From Saccoglossus kowalevskii (taxonomy: Eukaryota; Hemichordata; Enteropneusta; Harrimaniidae): a stretch of 42,923 nucleotides of DNA. This document shows positions 11,401 through 23,500 of this stretch, in pieces. A program made the translations under genes and the position numbers. Under the pieces are notes generated by a model. That model saw nothing but the letters and a program-made list of their open reading frames with translations, ran no database searches and had not been told where the DNA came from. Every line of letters starts with the position of its first letter. Position 1 is the first letter of the stretch. Where the stretch lies: contig NW_003151754.1 in assembly GCF_000003605.2 (NCBI RefSeq), positions 418,413 to 461,335 on the forward strand, given 5' to 3'.

Positions 11401-14400
11401 CTTACATATATATTGTATCACAGCGGATATCAATTATGTCGCTGATAGCAGAGTTCACTGAATTAAAACCCAGTGAAAATGCATAAAATATACTTTTTTT
11501 CTTCAAAAACCAGTGAATTTAAACTAGCGAATATATTTTACTATTCACAACAAATCATTGAAATAGATCTTATGCGTATATTGTCAGCATTAAATCTGTT
11601 TTACATGCTGAACAATTTTCTATAAATAGATATATTCTTGGTATGATTTTGAAATCTGACAAGTGTAGTTGCTCCAGTTGAATCTTCAGTTCCTAATGTT
11701 GTGCTTGTTCATAGACTGAGAAAGAAAAACAGCTAAGAAAACAGTATATGAAGGAAGAGAAGAAGTCTGCAAGGAAAGATGCTAGAATGGAAGAGAATGA
11801 TTTTATGGATGATTTTGACCCACAGCAGCTAAGATTACAGAGGTACGGTAGAATGATAATGTTTTGTGGATTTTGTGCATAAGTGTCATACTATGGCAAA
11901 TTGAACTTTATGTTAAACAAACGAACACATGAGACATATTTTTAGAATGTACATGTTAATTAATTTTGGGTTTTTTCCATGTGTTTGCAGCCTATTATCT
12001 TACACACATGTTATATCAGTGTTTGAAATTTCTCAAAATTATTGCATTCTTTGCTTTATTATCTTTGTGCCATTTATTCAATAATATCATTTATTAAAAT
12101 TGCATTTTCAAAATTTTAATTGAAGCATTACAAATTGTCAACAGTCTACTTGGCATGTATTTTCTCATTTGATAATGTAAAGATCATTTTGGCTCTGCAT
12201 CGATTTAAAAATATGAAAATGTTGGCAAAAAATGTAGTTGTTGTCCTTTTAGGGAGAGACACGTAACACAGCACATCATCCAAATACCATAACCTTGGGG
12301 GTGTAGCTACGTCACAGAACGTTCTACGTTGCTAAGACGTGTGCCGCTCTATTGTGTATTTCTGTGGGCTCTGCGTGAGCTGTTGTGGAACGTTGACCAA
12401 AGAGCCGGTGAAAACAGCTAAAGTCAAGGGAACAAACTCAACCTTGAAGTACATTAATTATTTGTAATTCTGAGCAACCAAATTTATATATGTTGCACAC
12501 ACTGGGGTTATCTTGTTACACTGTTCAGGAGAGTTTCAACAACTATTCCAAAGTACATTTTTTGAAAGTTATCAGCCTTTGTTTTTCACCGTGATGGTTG
12601 CTAAGCGGTGAAAATACCTGGATGTTCCCCCCAAGGATTTGCTTGATTAGAAGAGCAGACGTGTCCTAACTTTTATTCTTTGTTTATACATGCAGCTTAC
12701 TAATCTTGTGGTACTTTAATTTATATTGTACAGTGCCTCTTCTAAGCCAACAGGATACATCACAGAGATTGTTTGTGATAATTAAATTAGTTATGACTCA
12801 ATAGAAAATCATACATTGAAAAAGTTACCTTGAAAACAACTTTTCTTTTAGTTGAGGAATTTGCACATTTTATAAAAATAGAAGTCACATACAGTCTTGA
12901 TTTTTGGGATATTATTTTGACTTGAGATCAGTCTGTTAGAGGATGCACTGATACTATGGCATCTTTGTATACCATGGTGAATAGATTGTGGAAATAAACA
13001 TATTGATTATCAATGCAGTACACATCTCACAGATACAGTGACTTCCTGCTAAGGTGTTGGGAGGCAAACAATAAACGAGACTTATCAAGAGTTGTGGTTT
13101 ATCATAGATAGAAAGACTGGATAACTTTTGCTGCTCAGTTGGAAACCAGAGATCAGAATGATGTATTCTTCACATTGCAATGAGTTTTATAGGGCTTTAT
13201 CAGAGCAGTACCTGCCGAGAAACTTGTACAGTCATGAGTTGACACCTTGAGCCCAGCCACAGACACTGTTTCCCAGTATTTTTTAAGGAAATGACTGCTA
13301 AATGGCGATGACATCGACACTGTTTAAAAATCACCAGCCCTGATTGTCTCATACTGATGTTTTAACGACGAGCTAAATACATGAAGCAATTAATTGTAAA
13401 ATTTGTTTTTTCCAAAGCTACTGGAAGCCATCAAGTTATCCGCGACTTAGCTAATATCGTGACTTTAATACTGCAGTGTGGCAAGGGGTCACTATATACG
13501 CAAGAACATTCAATATACTGTAAAATACTTTATTTTAGCTGGAATTTATTTTGTTTTGTATGACATTTATTTTCACTGATTTTAGAGTTGAAGGTAAAAT
13601 GTACAAAAAAAAGGTGTATTCGCTGGATTTTATTTTCACTGAATCATTCCTTCAGCGAAAATATTGAAACTTAATTGCAAGTGAAAATAAAGTATTTTAC
13701 AGTAACAACCAAGGAGGAACTGTGCACAAACATCTTTCTGTTTCACAGAATCATATCATCACATTTGCTTATCTTTATTTCTTTGTATTTTTTTCTATTT
13801 TTCGCAGAGAAAGGTCTTTACAAGATGCGGGTAAATCAACACTCTTCTCTCGTCCCCGGGTACACGTACCACAACAAGAGCACTATCCAAATGTTTATGA
13901 CTCAATGATAGAAGCACGTCTTTCATCATCGTTTATTGGCGGCACTAAGGTCAGTTTAATTAATCATTAATCTCATTTCCTATATTAAGTATACACATAC
14001 TGACAAACTGACATAACTAAAAATCAATGAATGTTTGCTTTGTATTGTATTGTCTCAGCTCATTCATAGAGGGCGCTATTTTGATGATTTCTTATGATTG
14101 TCATCTTTTGAAGTTTTTTCTGTCCATATTTTGGCACAAGATTTTGCGTATTATTACATTCATCTCTAATTTCTTTTGGATCAAAAGTAATTTCCATTTG
14201 ACTTGATATAAATTTTTGGAAATATGGAAAACTACATTTTAGTTTATTCTTTGAATGGTGACAAAAGTTGCCAATCAAAGGATGAAAAAAAAACACTGTT
14301 TATTGTCTCATTACTCATAACACATATATGGTAACCCTTAGATTAGTTTCAGTACATATTATAACGTCATTTGAGGACTCGCTATCTTGGTTTATTTCAG

Positions 14401-14526
14401 ATGAGCCTGCCTATTGGTTTTGAAAAGCAGAGTAATAAAATTTACGAAGAAGTTAACATTCCTCCATCTGAACCTGCTCCGGTACACATCGGCAAGAAAA
14501 AAATATTGATAAGTGATTTAGATGAG
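8432..14526 (+). CDS. ASCC3: ASCC3 exons 1-7: N-terminal region (residues 1-445)
   Basis: This is a segment of the ASCC3 gene. Exon 1 begins [13 protein letters not shown]. Exon 2 carries the conserved [10 protein letters not shown] stretch and a very acidic patch ([13 protein letters not shown]). Exon 3 carries [18 protein letters not shown]. Exons 4-5 carry [19 protein letters not shown] followed by a Lys/Arg/Glu-rich, probably coiled segment. Exons 6-7 carry HYPNVYDSM and [10 protein letters not shown], which lead into the first helicase core. In the human protein this N-terminal region contacts ASCC2; the same role here is inference. The longest non-coding stretch is intron 5 (11843-13807). 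Confidence 0.92.
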
Positions 14527-17500
14527 GTTTGTGAAGATTAATTCATACTGATGCACAATGGATGGGAAAACATCTGTCCTTTCATCGTTGTCTGTGTTGT
14601 CAAAACACTGTAATCAAATTTTCCTGGTGATAACTTAATTCATTATTGGCATTCTTTTAATATGTTTGTATCCTCAGTTTTTAAGATTCTCAACATTGCT
14701 ATCGATGTATAAACATGTATTAAAATTATATCATCTATTATTTTATGTTTAAATTTAATGTTCATTTAATTTCACAGATTAGTCAGTTAGCTTTTAAAGG
14801 AATGAAATCTTTGAATCGCATCCAGTCAGTCGTCTTTGAAACAGCATATCTCACAAACGAGAACCTTTTGATCTCGGCGCCGACTGGTGCTGGTAAAACC
14901 AATATAGCTATGTTGGCAATACTACATGAAATCAAACAACATTTACAGCAAGGTGTGATCAAGAAAGATGAATTCAAGGTGAGGAATATTAGACTCAACT
15001 GAGATATGTCAGGGAAATTTCTGTATTTCTGTGCACTTTTCAGTTGTCAACTCTAAACTTAATAGTGTGTTTGCGTTGATGAAATTTTGCGAATTTCGCT
15101 GTGACTCCTTTTACGCAATGTACCAATAAACATACGATTCACTGCAGTAATAATGGTACACGAGGAAACTAACTGTGGCGATGGACAACAAGTTGCCTGA
15201 AAAGCTGTCATGATGTTTTTTTCAGGTGACATTATCTAATGCATCTTGGCGACTCGTGAGAAAATGTATGCATTGTCAGGTGTCTTTTCTCATAAATTAA
15301 CTCATGTAAACCGGTATTTTAGTACTTCGGTAAATAATTCTTTTCTCAAAAATTTTATGATTTTCAAGACTTCTGAAATATGAAAAAATGTGTCTCTTTA
15401 GAATAGATTGGGAAATAACATATTATCATAATCAAACAAATCTTTTAATATTGTTCTGTTATTCTAATGTAATTTAATACTTTTCTTACACTCGACCTTC
15501 ATGTATAGAGGTATTTTATACCTGAAGTTATCGGGTTTAAATAAATATTAAATCATATCGACTAAAAAAAAAAATTGCTTCTACTAGATTCTGCCATAAA
15601 TTCGCCCATCTGAAAAATTGCCTTGGCCGATTTCACGGCTGGTGGGCCCTTATTTGGGGTTTAAAATTTCAAAAAAATGATCATCAAATATCCCAAACCC
15701 AAACCAAATGAAACTATTGCAGAAGTTAATTCTTGCTGAATTAAAAAGTAGACCCCCTTTCATTACAGTGTCATCCAACGCATCTTTCTTAAAAAAAAAT
15801 CACATTAACGAACCTTGTGTGTCAAATGCTATTATTATTTTTTTCATTTTATTAGTAACGAAAGTATATTCTAAAAGAAGTTTCAAATAAAAACGAACAC
15901 AACTGCATTAGCAAATGATTGCGGTAGCGCAATCCGGTTATGCTGCGTTTCACAATTGTTGATTATTACTTAGTAATGATTATAATAACGTGCAAACAAT
16001 GCATTCGTTGAATTTCAACTTATTTCATTGTAAGCAAATGATTCCGGTTGCATTTTAAAGGCTCGATGCTGTAGATATAAATATCCGCCATGTTTTGACC
16101 TGGGACGATGTTCCTATACCTGACAGGTGAAATCACTAATTAACCAATCAAAATGATGGATGATGCCAACGTGTTCAAATTACCATAGCTCATTTAAATA
16201 TGTTAATGTTATTGAACGCAGCATGGAAGAGATTTGCCGATGGTGTTGTACAATCTTTTGGCTTGGATTTTGATGGGAAAGTGGCATGATTTGTATTTAA
16301 ATAAAAAAAATTACTTGTTTTCAAAAGATAAACTGAGCATTTGAAGAATAATTTAATATTGTTTACAGTGATAACAGTTCATTGTCGAAACAAAGCTTAT
16401 ACCAATTCACCCTAGTTGCAATAAACATCATACTCTTGAATAGGCATCAATGACTAAGGTGAAACTTTTAGGCATCAGGAAAGATTAAAATAACACATTA
16501 AAAAACTGCTGAAAAATCGCCCTGGACGATTTCTTGGTTCTAATTTATTTTTTTTTAAACCCAAACTGCCGTTTAACAACCCAGGACAAATTTACGGCAG
16601 AATCCGGTATATACAATCATATAGAAGTATGATTTCAGGGTACAGCGTAAGTCTGGCTATGAAGAAATGGCACTTGTAACATAGTGATATGTGAGTGAGT
16701 AGGGGAGCTATGTGGAGTATCTTTCCTCCGTGATAGCCTTGTAAAGTTTGACTCAAGTTATTTATTAATGTTTTATATATTATCAGATCATCTACGTAGC
16801 ACCAATGAAAGCATTAGCTGCTGAGATGGTCAGAAACTTTGGTGGTAGACTTGCACCATTAGGTATCGCCGTGAAAGAACTGACTGGTGACATGCAGCTG
16901 ACGAAATCGGAAATACAGAAAACACAGGTATGTCCATGTGGACATGTTTACAAACAATATATGCGCTTCAGTTCCATATCAATGTTATTGACTTCTGTGT
17001 AAGTCCCACAGTTTGTGTATGTTGGCATGTTACACTGGCTGTACAGCAGTGTGCCATGCAATTCAGGTTGGAGATAATATCACTCCAAAAAAATGTCTCT
17101 GTTGTGTTGAAAAATAAATAATATTTTGTATATGAGTATCATGTTCATATTATTTTAACTGCAAAAATGCTAATCTTGTATTTCATACAAAACTAATATG
17201 TATTATTTAAATTAATAAAATAAATAAAACAATTTAATTTTTCATTTTTCTGTAAAATTTTTTTTTGCCAGATGTTAGTGACGACCCCAGAGAAATGGGA
17301 CGTGGTGACTCGTAAAAGTACTGGTGATGTGGCTTTGACGCAGTTAGTCAAATTATTGATTATAGATGAAGTGCATCTATTGCATGAAGACAGAGGTGCG
17401 GTTATTGAATGTTTAGTTGCAAGGACTTTAAGACAGGTGAGAAGAGGGATTTAACATGTGTAGTGGATAGTTGTCTGGTTCATGAATGTGATGGTCTTGG

Positions 17501-20500
17501 TTTAACTGTATCGTAGTTTAGATGAATGAATGAAGTAAAGGCTTTTGTTATTCCACCCTTGAACTGCCAAAGTTAAAATGGAATCCCTACATTAAGTTGC
17601 GCAAGCTTGTTGACAGCTGGGGAGAGAGTTTGTATACAAATAAAGATTGTACATGGCTGTTGGTTCTGAAGACACAAATTGAAATGTTGTATTTTACACT
17701 TTATAATTTGTGTATTAAATATGAATTTCCTTTTTGACATATCATAAATTACATAACTATAGTTAGATCACTATATCAATGTATGATTTATCCATCAAAT
17801 AATATTCTAGAGCAATAGATATAATACCGGTAGGTACGAGAACAACTGCTGTGATGGTACATATTCACTCAAACAAACTTTATACTTAATTAATTAAGAT
17901 AATTTTTTATTTAATACAACCATATTGAAATAAATTCAATTTAGGTGAATACAAATGTAATAAAGGTATAACAAACTATTCTAAAAAACTAAAACTATAC
18001 TTATCATAAAGATACAGTAAAGAAATATTAATGGTATTTGAAGATAAAAATTAAAATATTACATTTCCATGAGTTTTTAACATTGATATTGTTTTTTTGT
18101 CGTATATGCTGTTATTATGTATTTAATTAATTCTTTTATCAATGGTCTGCTCTCAGCATTTAAAATGTAAACAAGTTTTTCTGTATTATTTGCTTGAACA
18201 AAATTTTCAATTGATTCTGAAAATGTTGTGTATAATCTTATATAATAATACTTTATTTATAGGTTGAGTCCTCACAGAGTATGATACGCATCGTTGGTCT
18301 GTCAGCAACGTTGCCGAATTACTTAGATGTAGCCAAGTTTCTACATGTTAGTCCGTACTTGGGATTGTTCTTCTTTGATGGTCGTTTCCGTCCTGTACCG
18401 CTTGGGACAACGTTTGTCGGGGTGAAGACGTTGAATCGTATGCAGCAGATGCAGGATATTGATCAAGTCTGTTACGACAAAGCGGTAGATATGGTAGAGA
18501 AGGGACATCAGGTAAATATTTGCTATTATAATATATTCCAATTTATTTTAGATTGTATGTCATAAAATAAAACTACTTCTCCACACCACTTTTGATGTTT
18601 CCAAATTACAAATGTCTATTATTATATTATTCTCTAATTATGCCCCTTCCTTTCCTGCTGTAGATGAAGCGCTCTTTTGCCGCACAAATGGATGCAAAAA
18701 TAAACAAAAGTAATGGCATTCATTGATAGCTTCATTTCGTTGTGGTGTTGTTTGTCATTTAAAACATAGAAAATCTCTTAAAAACAGTTATAGGTTAGCG
18801 ACTACACAACAGAACAATAATGAAGTTGTTAATGGCATTTCTTTTGCCACCTACATCATAGATGCACCTTGTTGCCACATGGCTTCATTTACATGTATTG
18901 GAAATTGATCAATTTCCTATCTCATACTTCAATTGATCCACCAAGTGTAAGTCACGTGACAGTGAATATGGACCATTTGTTGATTTTCTGTGTCACATAG
19001 TATTTTTGTATGAATACATCATAATTATCCACAATTTTGTCGTCCTTGTTCAGAGATGTTTTTTTTATAACAGAAAGTATTTATTTGATTATCACAAAAA
19101 ATGTTAGCAGGTCAATGGTTGACTTTAATAAAATAAGAAGTGATGAAAATATGCAGTCAATTTGTACAAACTTAAGACATTGAAATTGTGCATCATGCTG
19201 GAACTTTGGACAAGCCTGCATCACTACTGGCCTAATCGAACAACTTATTATATGCGCTCAAAACTTGTAGATACATTAATTTTGATGCAAGTTTATGTAT
19301 ATTCTGTTTCTAGGTCATGGTATTTGTTCATGCTCGTAATGCAACAGTCCGCACTGCGATGAAACTAAGAGAAATCTCAAAGAATTCTGGGGAATCGGGT
19401 TTATTTGCTGCTCGGCAAAACTCTCAGTATGGACACGCTGAGAAACAGGTACTGATATTGATTAATAAATAAAGATTAGTTCAAGTGCTTGCAAATTAAG
19501 AAATACATCATATTAAAAAACAGTGCATTCACTGCACAAATGTCTGGCATTGTAAGAATTGTGTACTGCTGAATAGTGGATAATATTATTACTCAAAATA
19601 AAAATATTGTAAACATAATGCATACACAATAACATGTCAATCACCCAGAACATCTACAAGGTACTAACTTTATTTACTCTGTTGTTTTTGCTTTGAGTTA
19701 CATCATGCCTACAAAATGAACAATCAGATTTTAAGGGAAACCAGATCATAATATAGAAAAAGTCATGAGCTGAAAGCACTTTAAAGTGTCCCAGTCACCA
19801 CACTGTTTGTATGTGTGATACAGTAAATGCATTAATTATTTATTATTTTACTATTTTTGCCGATAAGTGAAATTGGCAAATTAAAATCCCACATGAAAAT
19901 GTCAGATTTCAACATATTATTTCACTGACAAATCTGTGAAACTAAAAACCAGTGGAAATTAATGCTTTTACAATATCAGTTGATGTAACATACATTAACT
20001 TTAAATATGTGACAACTGTGGTAGGACACAGTCCTAGAGGGACTGTGGGTAGGAGGAGATTTTAAAACTGGAACAAAGCTTAAATTCATTGATAATAAGT
20101 GGAATTAATTTTACTTTTGATAGGTACAAAGATCTCCAAATAAGCAACTCCGAGAGATGTTTCCCGACGGCTTCGCCATTCATCATGCTGGTATGCTTCG
20201 ACAAGATAGAAATCTCGTAGAGCGATTGTTCTCTGATGGACTCATCAAGGTTCTAGTTTGCACAGCTACGCTGGCCTGGGGAGTAAACTTACCGGCTCAT
20301 GCTGTGATTATCAAGGTATGAAAATCCCCTAGATTAGTGTATGTGTGATTTGCAAGGTTTGAAGACCCCCTAGATTAGTGCAGGTGTGATTTTCAAGGTA
20401 TGAAAACCCCCTAGATTAGTGTATATTTGATTATCAAGGTATGAAAACCCCCTAGATTGGTATATGTGTGATTGACAAGATATGAAAACCCTCTAAATTA

Positions 20501-23500
20501 GTTCAGGTGTGATTGGCAAGGGCTTATCTACGTGATTCATTCCAATTCCTTATAAAATTTACTGTCAGGAGGGTTATTCTATTTTTAAATTATACGCACA
20601 AAATAAATTTGCTGCCATATTGGCAGACAAGATACAACACTCATGTGTGACTCACAGTAAGCATATTGAACACACACGCTCAATTTGCCAGACTTTTGTG
20701 ACTTACGTCTCATACATACTAGCTGTCTGAGTTAAACGTTCACAACCAGCTGACTTTAAAACATGTTTTATTGCTTCTTCAGGGAACTCAACTGTATGAT
20801 GCACACAAAGGTGCTTTTGTAGATCTTGGAATCCTGGACGTAATGCAGATATTTGGCCGTGCTGGAAGACCACAGTTTGATAGTTATGGACAGGGTACTA
20901 TTATCACCACTCACGATAAACTCAGCCATTATTTATCACTGATGACTCGACAGAACCCTATTGAAAGTCAGTTTACACGTACACTCGCTGATAATCTCAA
21001 TGCAGAGGTAAGTGATGTCATATCCTGCTACTGGTGCATTCTGGTCATTATTTGACAGAACAGTTTCCCACATAAACAAACAAACAAAGGAATAAATAAA
21101 TAAATAAAAAGAACCTCATTGAGTCAATTGCACTAGCTGATAAACTGGCAGGGATCTTGTTTTTTTTGTTTTTTTTTATGCGGTATCTTGCACACGCTCT
21201 GTCAGTTGCCATTCAAATTTGGCACATACATTTATTTTATACATGTTAGGATGCATGTCCATGACAATTTGTTTCAAAATCTGGTCAAGGATGGCCGATT
21301 GACAACCATCTGACTTTTTGGCCTTACTACTATATTTCCTCAATTTATGTACCATTTTCATTCACATACATCATACGTATCAGTGTGTTTCATAATCAGA
21401 TCAAAGATGGCAGAATAACGACTGTTTTTATTTTTGGCCATATTACTACTACAGGGAACACATGTTTTGATGTAAATAAACAATCTGTTGTATACGCCAC
21501 TTGGAACTCAAGTTTCAAGGACACGCTCGTGACAACCCCTCCGCTTTAATATGACGAGCACAAAAGAGAACTTTCAAAAATTTAATGGGGACTGTGTCAT
21601 TTTCAATGACTTGTATTTTAAATAATTCATGTTTTCTTGTATCCTGTTTTCAGATCTCTCTTGGAACAGTGACAAACATTGAGGAGGCAGTCAAGTGGTT
21701 AAGTTATACTTATTTCTTTGTGAGAATGCGTCTCAATCCACTGGTTTATGGCATTGACTACAAGAAAATACAGGTCAGTTTGCAACGGTCGTTTTTCAGA
21801 TACAATGTTCAGTTCACAATCACATTTGATTGCTAATTATAAATTACTAAATGCTTTGTGTGCTTTCTGCACCAACAGCGGCTATGTCATCTTTTCTGGA
21901 AATCTCTCATTGCATATCAATTTTGCAGGAGGATCCCACTTTAGAACAGCACCGTACAAACCTAATCACAACTGCAGCCAGAGCCCTTGATAAAGCTAAG
22001 ATGGTGAGATTTGATGAACGAACAGGGTATCTACATGCCACAGACCTTGGACGTACTGCTAGTCACTTCTATATCAAATACAATACCATTGAAATATTCA
22101 ACGAGTTATTTAAACCATATATGACTAGAGAGGAGATATTCTCCATGATATCCAAAGCGGAAGAATTTGATCAAATTAAGGTAAAGTATGCATGTCTTTT
22201 CACCACCTTTGTTAATTTTTGTCTCCTTCCACCAAATTGTTCTGTTTGATTTCTGCTTTCCATTATAATTTGTTTCCCTAAACTTTTGTTCAATTTTTGT
22301 AATCAAAATCAGATTCTGTCAATTTTATCTAAAATTAATTTGAAATTTGAAAATGACAGAAAACGTGCATAAATTGTTACCCACATTTTTTTGTTCCTAC
22401 AGAGGGCCCAATGAAAATTACTTTATTGTATATTCGCCTACCCTCTTTAAATAAAGTGTTAAATAAATAAAATTTTGCGAAAAAAATAAATAATTTGCTC
22501 ATGACATTGTAATTCTACATTGTCTAGGTTCGTGAAGATGAACTATCGGAACTAGAAGCACATGAAGAATTTGACTGTGTAATGCGAGCTGCTGGGGGTG
22601 TTGAAAATGGTTATGGTAAAGTCAATATTTTACTACAAACTTACATATCAAAAGGAAAACTGGACAGTTTCTCGCTGGTCTCTGATATGGCGTTTACGGC
22701 ACAGGTAAGTATCTACCACTTCATTCCAGTGTGTCCAAGAATAAAACTACTAAAACAATATGTTGAGATTTATAATTTTGGAATTATAAGTTTTAGTTTC
22801 TTCTTTTAATTTTTGTCTCACCTTTCCATGTATCCTTTGGGATTAATTTCTCACACACACCAAACAGCAATACCTGATATCATACATATGCAAGATGATC
22901 TCTTTTATGATTCATTCAAATATGGCGGACTGGTGGCCATTTTGGCTTATAAATCACTAAATGCAGTACATCAATAAAATGTCTGCCAACGTGATGACTG
23001 CTTTTTCATTTACACTTTGATTATATTAAAATTTGCTGGTGTAAAATATTTTCATAAATTTGTACAGCATTGCTGACTGGTGACCATTGCATCTAAGGTT
23101 TATCCAGTATGTCATGGAATGCATATCAATACCAAACTTTAGTTGTCACGGCGATAATTCAGCAGTTTATTAGCTGATGACCTTCAATCTTGCTTTGTAA
23201 GGGACAATTGACTTTTGACCTCTCTACACGTTCACTTTTTACAGAACGCTGGTCGTATAGTTCGAGCTCTCTTTGACATTGCCATTCGGAAAGGTTGGCC
23301 AGTGATGGCTGCTTTGACTTTACAGTTAAGTAAGACTGTAGATAAGAGACAATGGGACTTTGAGAATCCACTAAGACAGTTTGGAACATTAAGTAATGAT
23401 ATCTATAGCAAGCTGGAACATAAGAAACTGACGATAGATAAACTAAGGGAAATGAAAAAAGACGAAATTGGTAAGTTTATAAAATGTCTGATATTACTAT

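Noticed and set aside
15708-15890. 60-residue open frame in intron 8
   Set aside because: It lies inside an inverted-end element, has low complexity and no homology I recognise.
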